33,518 nt of DNA from Sedimentisphaerales bacterium (GCA_016932095.1 JAFGDN010000052.1:1-33518), one strand, 5' to 3'. Positions 24,006 to 32,128 are shown, counted from the first letter of the stretch. Notes: a model not told the origin generated them from the letters alone. Numbers and translations: made by a program.

Positions 24006-27000
24006 ATGAGTTCTTGGAAACAAAACGCTTGCATTGTGGCAGCAATATCCATTTGCTGCCTTATAATCAGCGCTTCATCAGCCGACTTCGAACAGTGGTC
24101 TCAGCCGCCAATTGAGGTTATTACCTACGTAGTCCCTGAGCCGGGTGCGCTCGGCCCTTCCTTGGGGGCGGTTCGGGATGCGAATTACCCGCCGGTCTGG
24201 TTCGATGAGTGGAACCGGTCTCAGCAATGTCACGGCGATGCCGACGGAAAATATGAGACAATTGCGAAATATCGGGTTTATTTCAGTGATTTTATGCTTT
24301 GGAGTCAATCGCTGGGAAAGGTTTACGACCCCTGCAAAGGCATCGGCTATCCAAATTATGAACCAAACGCTGATTCAACGCGCGACGGGCGAATAGATTA
24401 TCTCGACCTCCAGGAGATTGGTAATTGGTGGAGAGCCAAAGACCCGCCGGCCACCCCAAATGTTCCGGGAAACTGCATCGCAAGCCATCCCTGGGCGATT
24501 ATGCTTGCTGATAACTTCAGGTGGCAAAGTAACAGACCGATTATGTCGATACAATGGTGGGGTGCGTATCGACTATGGGAGGAGCCGAATATCCCCTCTG
24601 TTGAACCCGTGGCCTGGCAGATTGGTCTTTGGGATAACAGCCCCGATTCAAATAAGCCCTATGGATACGGCTGGGAATTTGGCAGACCTGGAAAACTATT
24701 GCAAAAACTTTCCATATCCGCGCCTCGCGTAAACATTGAATCAGCAGGAAAAAGCTTAAACCGGGTTGGATGGTTGCCTCCAGAATCGCTCTTTAGCTAT
24801 ACTGTGGCTCTTGAACCAAACGAGTTACTCTGGCCGGGAGAATTTGTCAGCGATAGCAATAGCTACTGGTTGAGTGTCCTGCCGATATATTCCCCGGATG
24901 TCAATCTTACGCACGTATGGGGTTGGCAAACCCGGCCGTGGCCCTGGTCGAAGACCTCGATAATGACGCGACTTTACGATGAGCCCCAGCCGGATACCGT
25001 CATAGATGCTAACTGGACACTGCCGATTCACGATTATAGTTGCTTGGAGTTAGGAGGAGATAACAGTTGTTACGATGCGTGGGACCTTACATTTGCATTA
25101 TACACCGATGCCAATCTTTTCAAATGGCAGCAGCCGTTTACAGGTATTCGTGACTGGCCCTACTATGAGGATATTACGTCACAGGCCGACTCATCTGGTT
25201 TTGGCATTGTGGCAGCAGATGACTGGCTATGCGAGAAAAATACGCCCGTTGTCGGCATAATCTGGTGGGGGTCTTATTTGGGTCTTCGGTACAATCCGGT
25301 TGAGACGATCAACCCGCCCATTGATGAACCAAATTACTTCCTTTTATCTATATGGACAAATCAAGACGCAAATGAGCCGGGGAATCCTTATGAGTTCAGT
25401 CATCCCGAACAAATTGTTTGGCAGTTCAAGGCGTATAATTACGATGAGCTGATGGTCGGATACGACAGATTCCCCGATTCCAATTCGGACCCGTGCGAGC
25501 CGGTCTTCAGATATTCCATCGAAATTCCTGAGCCGAACCGGTTCTACCAGCGGGAAGTCAACGGGATTTATTGGCTCAGCATAGCAGCAGTGTTCGAGGG
25601 CTTTTCGCCGAACTATCCCTGGGGCTGGACAAACCATCCATACGATTTTGGCGGCGACGCTGTCTCTGGTGTACTGCCGCAACGAGCATGGACGCAGGTT
25701 GCTGTCCCGGGAGTCGATATGTCATTTGCGCTGCTGACCGAGCCGAATGAGTGCAATCCATTCACAGATTATAACTATGACTGTCGTGTGGACTGGTTCG
25801 ACCTTGATATTTTTACCAAGCATTGGTTGTGGTTTTGTGAAGAATATCAAGGCCATACTGCTGATATGGATTGCGACGGCGATGTCGAATTCACAGACCT
25901 GGCAATCTTTGCACTGGACTGGCTCACGATTGATTTGGAATCCGCGATATGCGATGATTTTGACGGTGACGGGTACAGCCCGCTCGGAAGCTATTGCTGT
26001 CAATTCCCGGAGCCGGACTGTAACGATACCAACCCGAATGTAAATGCAGGTATTAGCGAGATATGCACCAACGGCATAGACGATGACTGCGACGGCTTAA
26101 CCGACTGCAACGATACTGATTGCTACTGCCCAGATGCCGACGGCGACGGATATGGCGCAACCGCTTCGCCGTGTTGCCCGTATGCGGGTATCGACTGTAA
26201 CGATAACGACCCCAATATAAATCCCGGCGCAACGGAAATCTGCGATAACGGCAAAGACGACGATTGCGACGGGTTTACCGACTGCGCAGACAGCCAGTGT
26301 GCCTGTGCCGACGCCGATGGCGACGGCTACGGCATAGTCGCTTCACCGTGTTGTCTGTATACAGGCATCGACTGCAACGACAACGACCCCAATATTCACC
26401 CTGGCGCAACTGAGGCCTGCACCAACGGCAAAGATGATGACTGCGACACGCTGATTGACTGCAACGACAGTGATTGTTCTTGCATCGATACGGACGGCGA
26501 CGGATACGGCGTAAACGTCTCGCCGTGTTGCCAGTATGCAGGCATCGACTGCAACGATAATGACCCGAACATTAATCCAGGCGCTGCTGAAATCTGCGAC
26601 GGCAAAGACAACGACTGCGACTCCATTATAGACAACGTCGATATGGACGATGACGGCTACATAGACCAGAACTGCGGCGGTAATGACTGTAACGACAACG
26701 ACCCGAACATTAACCCAGGCGCAACCGAACTCTGCACGAACGGCAAAGACGATAACTGCGACGGGTTTACCGACTGCGCAGACAGCCAGTGTGCCTGTGC
26801 CGACGCAGACGGCGACGGATATGGCACAACCACTTCGCCGTGTTGTCCGTATGCGGGTATCGACTGCAACGACAACGACCCCAATATCAATCCCGGAGCT
26901 ACTGAGGTCTGCAACAACGGCAAAGACGATGATTGCGACCTGCTGGTTGACTGCAACGACTCAGATTGCTCCGGCGACCCGTGTTGTCCGCCAAACTGGC

Positions 27001-27269
27001 CGGAATGCTGGGGCTGGCCTTACCAGTGTCACGGAGACGCAGATAATCAGACCGAAGGACCAATGAAATTCATTGTCTATACGCTCGACTTGCAAATACT
27101 TCAGGCCTCTTTCAACCGTGCTTATCCCCACCCGGAGTATAATCCCTGCGCCGATTTTGACAGAGACGGAGACGTCGATACAGCCGATTTGGATATCCTG
27201 CAGTCCAACTGGGGGGCAACATCGCTACCCACGTGTGAGCCTGGAGGCACCTGGCCTCCGTCGCCGTGA
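24006..27269 (+). CDS. Giant secreted protein with dockerin-like and MopE-type repeats
   Basis: A protein of 1087 residues from the ATG at 24006 (GGAGG seven bases upstream); an earlier in-frame ATG at 23949 lacks a site and would bury the signal peptide ('NACIVAAISICCLIISASSA'). Two related beta domains of planctomycete type appear: one with 'FEQWSQPPIEV' and 'MLADNFRW...IQWWGAY' (to ~190), one with 'FKWQQPF' and 'VAADDWLC...IIWWGSY' (about 369-423). Dockerin-like segments lie near 75-140 (inside the first domain), 583-642 and 1006-1074, with calcium-loop patterns such as 'DFDRDGDVDTADLDIL'. Between about 672 and 995 are six copies of the MopE-like motif DCNDNDPNINPGATEICDNGKDDDCDG. It is probably calcium-binding and cell-surface; its place in a phage-like island suggests cargo. 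Confidence 0.85.
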   Translation: MSSWKQNACIVAAISICCLIISASSADFEQWSQPPIEVITYVVPEPGALGPSLGAVRDANYPPVWFDEWNRSQQCHGDADGKYETIAKYRVYFSDFMLWSQSLGKVYDPCKGIGYPNYEPNADSTRDGRIDYLDLQEIGNWWRAKDPPATPNVPGNCIASHPWAIMLADNFRWQSNRPIMSIQWWGAYRLWEEPNIPSVEPVAWQIGLWDNSPDSNKPYGYGWEFGRPGKLLQKLSISAPRVNIESAGKSLNRVGWLPPESLFSYTVALEPNELLWPGEFVSDSNSYWLSVLPIYSPDVNLTHVWGWQTRPWPWSKTSIMTRLYDEPQPDTVIDANWTLPIHDYSCLELGGDNSCYDAWDLTFALYTDANLFKWQQPFTGIRDWPYYEDITSQADSSGFGIVAADDWLCEKNTPVVGIIWWGSYLGLRYNPVETINPPIDEPNYFLLSIWTNQDANEPGNPYEFSHPEQIVWQFKAYNYDELMVGYDRFPDSNSDPCEPVFRYSIEIPEPNRFYQREVNGIYWLSIAAVFEGFSPNYPWGWTNHPYDFGGDAVSGVLPQRAWTQVAVPGVDMSFALLTEPNECNPFTDYNYDCRVDWFDLDIFTKHWLWFCEEYQGHTADMDCDGDVEFTDLAIFALDWLTIDLESAICDDFDGDGYSPLGSYCCQFPEPDCNDTNPNVNAGISEICTNGIDDDCDGLTDCNDTDCYCPDADGDGYGATASPCCPYAGIDCNDNDPNINPGATEICDNGKDDDCDGFTDCADSQCACADADGDGYGIVASPCCLYTGIDCNDNDPNIHPGATEACTNGKDDDCDTLIDCNDSDCSCIDTDGDGYGVNVSPCCQYAGIDCNDNDPNINPGAAEICDGKDNDCDSIIDNVDMDDDGYIDQNCGGNDCNDNDPNINPGATELCTNGKDDNCDGFTDCADSQCACADADGDGYGTTTSPCCPYAGIDCNDNDPNINPGATEVCNNGKDDDCDLLVDCNDSDCSGDPCCPPNWPECWGWPYQCHGDADNQTEGPMKFIVYTLDLQILQASFNRAYPHPEYNPCADFDRDGDVDTADLDILQSNWGATSLPTCEPGGTWPPSP
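26265..26806. repeat. Near-identical DNA copies within the MopE repeats
   Basis: Fifty bases at 26265-26314 recur exactly at 26757-26806, and flanking repeat units are also closely similar. The match exceeds what the protein repeat needs, suggesting recent duplication or gene conversion. Confidence 0.8.
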
Positions 27270-27378
27270 TAACTAACACGAGAAGGCATGAACAATAATA
27301 CGCCGCACCCACGGAAAATCCCTGTATTCGGTGAGTCCATCTGTGCCTTGCGCTTTTATCACTTCAGGAGGTTAAAAC

Positions 27379-27819
27379 ATGCCAGAAAGAAACACTATTA
27401 CGAAAAGACAACAGGCTGTGCTCGATGACTTGTTCGTAGAAAGATACGACGAAAATCGTGTGCTCGATAAGCACAACGTCAGCCGCCGGCTCTTCGAGAA
27501 ATGGCTTTCAAATGAAACCTTCACGGACGAGTTCGAACGTCGCCTCAATGCCGCCCGCAGGCAAACTGACCTCATACTCGCCCGTTGTGCCGGCTTCGCC
27601 GCAGTAAAACTCGTGGAGTTGACCGATTCGACAAATCCAGAAACCGCCCGAAAGGCCTGCCTCGACATCATCACCCTTTTGCGACCCGGCTCACGGCAGC
27701 CCGACTCGACACCCGACGACCCCGCCAACCATCCCGCAGAATTACCCCCTGATGTCGCCTCCCGCCTCCTGTCGGCTTTGGCATTGGGTAACCAGTCGCG
27801 AGCAACGAGTGACAAATAA
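27379..27819 (+). CDS. Terminase small subunit-like HTH protein
   Basis: A 146-residue protein with a very good site (CAGGAGG, eight bases before the ATG). Residues about 6-50 form a helix-turn-helix ('KRQQAVLDDLFVERYDENRV' then 'HNVSRRLFEKWLSNETFTDE'). A helical region with 'AARRQTDLILARCAGFAAVKLVELT' and 'ETARKACLDIITLL' follows, as in phBC6A51-type and other small terminases, which recognise viral DNA for packaging. The Pro-rich C-terminus (DSTPDDPANHPAELPPD) may bind the large subunit. The large terminase lies 1.6 kb downstream, separated by rpiB and an orphan gene. Another HTH role is possible. Confidence 0.65.
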   Translation: MPERNTITKRQQAVLDDLFVERYDENRVLDKHNVSRRLFEKWLSNETFTDEFERRLNAARRQTDLILARCAGFAAVKLVELTDSTNPETARKACLDIITLLRPGSRQPDSTPDDPANHPAELPPDVASRLLSALALGNQSRATSDK

Positions 27820-27830
27820 CCGGCAATAAA

Positions 27831-27887
27831 AAAGCCAGACACTCGCTCCTTTAGCTTACGCAATATTTTGTCGGGCGGTCTGGCTTT
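27831..27887 (+). terminator. Hairpin terminator-like stem after the small terminase gene
   Basis: AAAGCCAGAC (27831-27840) is perfectly inverted at 27878-27887 (GTCTGGCTTT), with a 37-base loop. The stem starts 11 bases after the stop codon and is flanked by an A run and Ts. Confidence 0.6.
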
Positions 27888-27933
27888 AGCGTACAAACTT
27901 GTCTGTTCTCTTGTCTGACTTTTCGTCTTCCTT

Positions 27934-27974
27934 CCCGGCGCGCCTCGCCTGGGTGTTCCGGCGGGCGCGCCGGG
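27934..27974. repeat. Perfect 11-bp GC hairpin
   Basis: CCCGGCGCGCC (27934-27944) is perfectly inverted at 27964-27974 around a 19-base loop. It is the second of three consecutive hairpins between the small terminase gene and rpiB. Confidence 0.7.
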
Positions 27975-28064
27975 TTAATCACTATCCTCCATAAAAAATA
28001 TACGCTACGTTTAACTAAATGAGAAATGACGCAGATGAAAACCACGCGGCCCCAAACGCCTGTA

Positions 28065-28124
28065 AAGAGAGACGAGAGCCCTCTTGTCTCGCCCTCGCTT
28101 TCTGTTACAGGGCTCGTCTCTCTT
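28065..28124. repeat. Long hairpin, 16-bp stem with two-base bulge
   Basis: 28065-28082 (AAGAGAGACGAG-AG-CCCT) pairs with 28109-28124 (AGGGCTCGTCTCTCTT) around a pyrimidine-rich loop. It is the third in the series; its function is unknown. Confidence 0.7.
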
Positions 28125-28232
28125 AACAATAGCAGGTCAAATCCATTCTGTTTGCTGCTGGTTTCTTTTCCATTTAAAGTATAAGACACGTTTGGCGCCG
28201 CCGTGAAGAAAACCTAAGAAAAATTTAGCCGT

Positions 28233-28260
28233 TTGATTGGAAAAGAGGATAATGTATAAT
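28233..28260 (+). promoter_or_regulatory. Promoter for rpiB
   Basis: TTGATT (28233-28238) and a perfect TATAAT (28255-28260) with a 16-base spacer, 79 bases before the rpiB start. The gene therefore has a leader of about 70 bases. Confidence 0.7.
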
Positions 28261-28288
28261 CAGCGTAAAGGTATGCATTGAATAATCG

Positions 28289-28326
28289 AAAACCCCCGGG
28301 TTCATACTGGGGGTTTTAATCCCGGG
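28289..28326 (+). promoter_or_regulatory. Mutually exclusive hairpins in the rpiB leader
   Basis: AAAACCCCC (28289-28297) pairs with GGGGGTTTT (28309-28317), a terminator-like stem. Alternatively CCCGGG at 28295-28300 pairs with CCCGGG at 28321-28326, directly next to the AAAGGA Shine-Dalgarno (28327-28332). The two stems share bases, so the leader could act as a switch. Confidence 0.4.
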
Positions 28327-28339
28327 AAAGGACAAAACA

Positions 28340-28771
28340 ATGAAAATAGCTATCGGCTCGGACCACGCGGGTTTCAATTATAAAGAGCAAATCAAAAAAT
28401 GGCTCATCGAAAAGGGCCATCAGGTCAGGGACTTCGGCGCCGATTCCGATAAGTCCTGCGATTACCCCGATTTCATCAGGCCCGTCGCAAAGGCCGTTGC
28501 CGCCGGCACATACGAACGCGGCATCGTCCTCGGCGGCTCAGGCAACGGCGAAGCAATCACCGCCAATCGCGTCAAAGGCGTCCGCTGCGCCATCGCCTGG
28601 GACCTGCGTTCCGCACGGCTCAGCCGCGCCCACAACGACGCCAACGTCCTGTCCTTGGGCGAGCGTATGATGGCAATTTCAGAGGCCCTCGAAATCGTCG
28701 AACTCTGGCTTAATACCCCCTTCGATGGCGGCCGGCACCTCGCACGCATTCAAAAAATCGACGCCGAATAA
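28340..28771 (+). CDS. rpiB: Ribose-5-phosphate isomerase B
   Basis: RpiB converts ribulose-5-phosphate to ribose-5-phosphate in the pentose phosphate pathway. The 143-residue length is typical. Motifs are complete: 'IAIGSDHAGFNYKEQIKKWL' (phosphate site), 'DYPDFIRPVA', 'RGIVLGGSGNGEAITANRVKGVRCA' (the Cys or Ser at the GGSG turn is Ser here) and 'RLSRAHNDANVLSLGERM'. Classical RpiB has a catalytic Cys in 'GTGiG'; members with GSGNG, as here, form a known variant often annotated RpiB/LacA-like. It has its own promoter and leader and is a metabolic gene between phage-like genes. It is either host DNA left between insertions or cargo. Confidence 0.9.
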   Translation: MKIAIGSDHAGFNYKEQIKKWLIEKGHQVRDFGADSDKSCDYPDFIRPVAKAVAAGTYERGIVLGGSGNGEAITANRVKGVRCAIAWDLRSARLSRAHNDANVLSLGERMMAISEALEIVELWLNTPFDGGRHLARIQKIDAE

Positions 28772-28816
28772 GCTACCCGAATATGTTTAACAATTAGGAA
28801 AGTCACTAAAAATATT

Positions 28817-29317
28817 ATGGCAAAATTAAAGGCGATAAAGAAGGATATACAAACACAAAAGTACGCGAAATTTTACAGCAAATTACAAAAGCTTCTTTAC
28901 AGATTTCCAAAAGACAAATCATTTAGCACTCAAGACCGGCAACATCTTTCATTATGTCTTGCTGAGCTTTATTTCAAGTCAAATCACTTAAATAAAGTCA
29001 TAAAAAAAATTTCTGAAACTAACCTTAAGTTGGACGAAAAGCATTGTAATTCTATCACAAGCAACCTGATTGACTTGCAGATTGATATCTATACGGAAAT
29101 GGTCGATTGGATTAAGGACCTTAAAAAACTACTCAAAACCTTGATTAATATTATAGAAAATTCAGACCCTGAAAAACGCACTTTTATCGCTGAAACAAAT
29201 GTTCGCATTTCCATGAAAAGGGCAAATAGCCTTTTGAAAAAAATAGAGTATTATTATCCTCCTAAAAAGAATAGGAATAAACGTAAACAGTTTAACAGCA
29301 ATTCAAACCGCACATGA
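28817..29317 (+). CDS. Lys-rich helical protein, unknown
   Basis: A 166-residue protein that I do not recognise. It is almost all alpha-helical in appearance, with heptad-like stretches ('DLQIDIYTEMVDWIKDLKKLLKTLINII') and a basic, Asn-rich tail ('PPKKNRNKRKQFNSNSNRT'). The N-terminal half ('YAKFYSKLQKLLYRF', 'LCLAELYFKSNHLNKVI') could be a TPR-like helical repeat. The DNA is clearly more AT-rich than the flanking rpiB and terL, pointing to separate acquisition. The Shine-Dalgarno is weak (AGGAAAG, distant). Confidence 0.6.
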   Translation: MAKLKAIKKDIQTQKYAKFYSKLQKLLYRFPKDKSFSTQDRQHLSLCLAELYFKSNHLNKVIKKISETNLKLDEKHCNSITSNLIDLQIDIYTEMVDWIKDLKKLLKTLINIIENSDPEKRTFIAETNVRISMKRANSLLKKIEYYYPPKKNRNKRKQFNSNSNRT

Positions 29318-29388
29318 GAAGGCAGGATTGGCTCAGATAATTTCAGTTTTGAATTCTCAACTCTAAATTCATCATTCACGGAGGCAAT

Positions 29389-30960
29389 ATGACCCAGCCA
29401 GAATCACTATCTTTACAGAATCAAACCGATACCTTGTCCGCAAATCACATCTATGAATCCCTTCGGCGGACAAGACCCAGCTCAAAACAGGACCTCAAAA
29501 ACTATATCAAGGTCTTCCTCAATATCGATGTCCCCGCTCAGCAAATCTGCACGGAACATTCCGCCCCTCTTGATTATCTCTGGCACGCTTTCAATTCTGA
29601 TTTTATCTCTGCGGTCTCTGCGAGCTCCGCGGTGAAATTCTTAAACGGCGACTGCGTCGTCTGGGCCAACCGGGGCGGAGGCAAAACCGACCTCGCCGCC
29701 GTCGCCACCCTCCTCGATTGCGTCTTCAAACCCGATTGCCAGGTGCGAATCCTCGCCGGCTCAGAAGACCAGGCAGGCAGAATGTATCAATACCTCACCG
29801 CCTTCCTGCGAAACGGCTTCGAAAAATTCCTCGCAGGCCCCGTCCGAAAAACCGGCTGCCGGTTCCTCAATGGCTCATCCGTGGACGTCCTCACCCAATC
29901 GCAATCAAGCGTCCGCGGCCAGCACATCCAGAAGCTCCGCTGCGACGAGGTCGAGCTTTTCGACCCCGACGTCTTCAACGCCGCAAAATTCACCACGCAA
30001 AGCACCGCTCACGTCGTCGCCGCGCTCGAATCCATCTCCACAATGCACAAACCCTACGGCCTTATGCAAAAACTGGTGTCCTCTGTCATTGCGAGTCCTG
30101 AACAGCTTCCTGTTCAGGGCGAAGCAATCTCAATCCGTCCTCCGTCATCTGTCTTCCGTCCTCCGCTCTTCAAATGGTGCCTCTGGGAAACAATCGAAAA
30201 ATGCACCGACAGAAACTGCTCACAATGTCCCCTCTGGTCCGACTGCGCAGGCAGGGCAAAGCACGCCGCCGGCTACCTTAAAATCGACGACTGCATCACC
30301 CAGATGCGTCGCTCCAGCCGAGCCGCCTGGGAAGCTGAAATGCTCTGCCTCAAACCAAACCTCGAAAACGTCGTCTTCGACCAGTTCGCTCCCGCCGTCC
30401 ACATCGCACCCGTCGATTACGACCCCAACCTGCCCTTATACCGCTCGCTCGATTTCGGCTTCACAAATCCCTTTGTCTGCCTCTGGATTCAGGTCGACAA
30501 AGCAGGCGTCGTCCGCGTTATCGACGAATACTATCGCAGCCGCGCCACAATCGACGTCCACGCCGCCGAGCTGAAATCCAGAACCCCCTATGGCGAGAGC
30601 CGCGTCATCGCAACCTTCTGCGACCCCGCCGGTGCAGGTGCTAACGACGTTACCGGCACAAGCGCAGTCCGCGAATTGCGTTCATTAGGCATAAACGTCC
30701 GCTACCGCAGAAGCGGTATCGCCGAAGGTATCGAGTCAATCCGCCGCGCCCTCCGCGACGGCTCAGGCCTGTCTCACCTCATAATCTCTCCCAAATGCCT
30801 CCGCTTAATCGAAGCCCTGACCTGCTATCACTATCCTGATACTCATACCCCCGACGAACTCCCCTTAAAGGATGGCCTGTTCGACCACCCCATCGACGCA
30901 CTCCGTTACTTCTTCATAAATTACGCCAGGCCTATAAAAAATTCACAAAGACTATATTGA
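29389..30960 (+). CDS. Phage terminase large subunit (TerL)
   Basis: A 523-residue DNA-packaging motor, start supported by CGGAGG. The ATPase half has Walker A 'ANRGGGKT' (93-100), 'VRILAGSEDQAGRMYQYL', and Walker B 'LRCDEVELF' with Asp186-Glu187. The nuclease half has 'RSLDFGFTNPFVCLW' (Asp355), 'FCDPAGAGANDV' (Asp412) and 'HPIDALRYFF' (Asp503), the acidic triad of the RNase H-like fold. All catalytic residues appear intact. A Cys-rich insert 'CTDRNCSQCPLWSDC' (C272, C277, C280, C286) could hold zinc or an Fe-S cluster. Two repeat-derived peptides are present: 'ISAVSASSAVK' (about 73-83) and 'VIASPEQLPVQGEAISIRPPSSVFRPP' (about 234-260). No portal, protease or capsid gene follows. Confidence 0.92.
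   Translation: MTQPESLSLQNQTDTLSANHIYESLRRTRPSSKQDLKNYIKVFLNIDVPAQQICTEHSAPLDYLWHAFNSDFISAVSASSAVKFLNGDCVVWANRGGGKTDLAAVATLLDCVFKPDCQVRILAGSEDQAGRMYQYLTAFLRNGFEKFLAGPVRKTGCRFLNGSSVDVLTQSQSSVRGQHIQKLRCDEVELFDPDVFNAAKFTTQSTAHVVAALESISTMHKPYGLMQKLVSSVIASPEQLPVQGEAISIRPPSSVFRPPLFKWCLWETIEKCTDRNCSQCPLWSDCAGRAKHAAGYLKIDDCITQMRRSSRAAWEAEMLCLKPNLENVVFDQFAPAVHIAPVDYDPNLPLYRSLDFGFTNPFVCLWIQVDKAGVVRVIDEYYRSRATIDVHAAELKSRTPYGESRVIATFCDPAGAGANDVTGTSAVRELRSLGINVRYRRSGIAEGIESIRRALRDGSGLSHLIISPKCLRLIEALTCYHYPDTHTPDELPLKDGLFDHPIDALRYFFINYARPIKNSQRLY
29606..29635 (+). repeat. Copy of the CTCTGCGG dispersed repeat inside terL
   Basis: These 30 bases match 23041-23070 (in the GNAT gene) at 28 positions. It is read in frame as SAVSASSAV, shortly before the Walker A loop. 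Confidence 0.85.
30086..30168. repeat. Palindromic element plus TCCGTC repeats inside terL
   Basis: TCCTGAACAG/CTGTTCAGGG arms lie inside an outer ATTGC (30088-30092)/GCAAT (30124-30128) pair. CCGTC/CTCCG repeats follow at about 30134-30168. All are read in frame and separate the ATPase part from the Cys-rich insert. Confidence 0.75.
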
Positions 30961-31013
30961 ACCAATATCTGAAAACCGCATTAATAGCACATTGAAAAAA
31001 AATTGAAGAACTA

Positions 31014-31050
31014 TTGACTTTTTGCCGACGTGTTATATAATATATATAAC
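31014..31050 (+). promoter_or_regulatory. Promoter with palindromic operator for the XRE/ImmA pair
   Basis: TTGACT (31014-31019) and TATAAT (31036-31041) have a 16-base spacer. GTTATATA (31032-31039) is perfectly inverted at 31043-31050 (TATATAAC), covering the -10 box, which fits autorepression by the XRE protein encoded 16 bases downstream. Confidence 0.75.
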
Positions 31051-31066
31051 AGTGAAAGGGTGAAAA

Positions 31067-31456
31067 ATGGGCGCGGAGCACGAAAATAGAACGTTTGGAA
31101 AATTGTTAAAAAAATTGAGGATTGAGGAAGCCAAAATAGGTCTCAGAGCGTTTGCTAGTATGATTAACATGAAACCATCGAATCTTAGCAACATTGAAAC
31201 AGGGCGTATTGCCCCGCCCGCCAGCAGTGAGGCTATAAAAACAATATGTGACTCTCTTGGCCTGTCTAGTAACGATCCGCACAGAGAAAAGCTGTTCGAT
31301 TTGGCTGCAAAATCCAAAAATCGAATACCGGCTGACGTTGCAGATGCGGTTAAAAAACAGAGGGGTATTCCCGTGCTTGTAAGAACCGTAGCCAATAAGC
31401 AACTCAGCGAAAAGAAGCTTCGAGAGCTTGCCGAATATATAAAGAAGTTTTATTAA
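31067..31456 (+). CDS. XRE-family transcriptional regulator (partner of ImmA-like protease)
   Basis: A 129-residue regulator. The helix-turn-helix spans about residues 11-65: 'FGKLLKKLRIEEAKIGLRAFASMINMKPSNLSNIETGRI'. A C-terminal arm follows ('LSEKKLRELAEYIKKFY') that may dimerise or touch the partner. In XRE-ImmA/IrrE pairs the protease cleaves or releases the repressor after stress; in mobile elements this triggers excision or replication. The partner gene starts ten bases downstream. A perfect palindrome over its own -10 box suggests autorepression. Confidence 0.85.
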   Translation: MGAEHENRTFGKLLKKLRIEEAKIGLRAFASMINMKPSNLSNIETGRIAPPASSEAIKTICDSLGLSSNDPHREKLFDLAAKSKNRIPADVADAVKKQRGIPVLVRTVANKQLSEKKLRELAEYIKKFY

Positions 31457-31466
31457 GGAATGGTAA

Positions 31467-32114
31467 ATGGATCCGTCGCATGGATGCAGATATTCCAAAC
31501 GTGAAATTGAATTAATAGCTTTGGATGTTCTCAAAAAAGAATACCCTAACAAACTTTCAAGACCAATCGACATAGATCGCATCGTTTACAATCATGGCGG
31601 AGTGGACGATATACGACCAATTCCTCTGCTTGAAGACAAATTTCAGGTGTCCGCAATATTGTATGTAAAAGAAAATGGAAAAGCTGATATACTCGTCGAT
31701 GAAGATACATTGGATTTCCAGCATACTCGCGCCAGCTTTTCCATCGCTCATGAGTTTGGCCATATTGTTCTTCACAAGGAAGTATGGAGCCGTTGCAAAA
31801 CCATAGAGGATTCAATTGCCCTTCATCGACGTATAAATCGCAGCTACAAATTCATAGAGGGGACGGCTAATTGGTTTGCTGGCGCCATATTAGTGCCATT
31901 CCCGATCTTGGGAAAAGACGTTCGGGAAATTTACGCCGGTTTGGTAAAGATATATGGATTCGATGCGGACCTGATTTGCCATAAAATGTATAGCGACTTG
32001 GCTAAAGGATATGGCGTATCGCCGGAAGCAATGCGGATACGGCTAAGTGTCCTCGATATCCAGAAAAAGATTGAGTCCGCGCTTCATTACAAATCACCTT
32101 ACATTGGACCGTAA
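31467..32114 (+). CDS. ImmA/IrrE-family metallopeptidase
   Basis: A 215-residue zinc protease. The active site is 'IAHEFGHIVLHKEV' with H95-E96-F-G-H99. The third ligand is expected to be Glu131 in 'FIEGTANWFAGAILVP'. An N-terminal part ('PIDIDRIVYNHGGVDDIRPIP') and a helical C-terminus ('KGYGVSPEAMRIRLSVLD') are typical of the family (DUF955). It probably cleaves the XRE repressor encoded just upstream. Together they could be the switch of a mobile element or a toxin-antitoxin-like pair. Directly after it comes the remnant of a second terminase 3' end. Confidence 0.88.
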   Translation: MDPSHGCRYSKREIELIALDVLKKEYPNKLSRPIDIDRIVYNHGGVDDIRPIPLLEDKFQVSAILYVKENGKADILVDEDTLDFQHTRASFSIAHEFGHIVLHKEVWSRCKTIEDSIALHRRINRSYKFIEGTANWFAGAILVPFPILGKDVREIYAGLVKIYGFDADLICHKMYSDLAKGYGVSPEAMRIRLSVLDIQKKIESALHYKSPYIGP

Positions 32115-32128
32115 AGCTGTTTGGCTTT

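Noticed and set aside
26396-26956. Long minus-strand frames opposite the MopE repeats
   Set aside because: Shadows of the repetitive coding strand; the Ser/Gln-rich peptides mirror the GAC/AAC-rich repeats.
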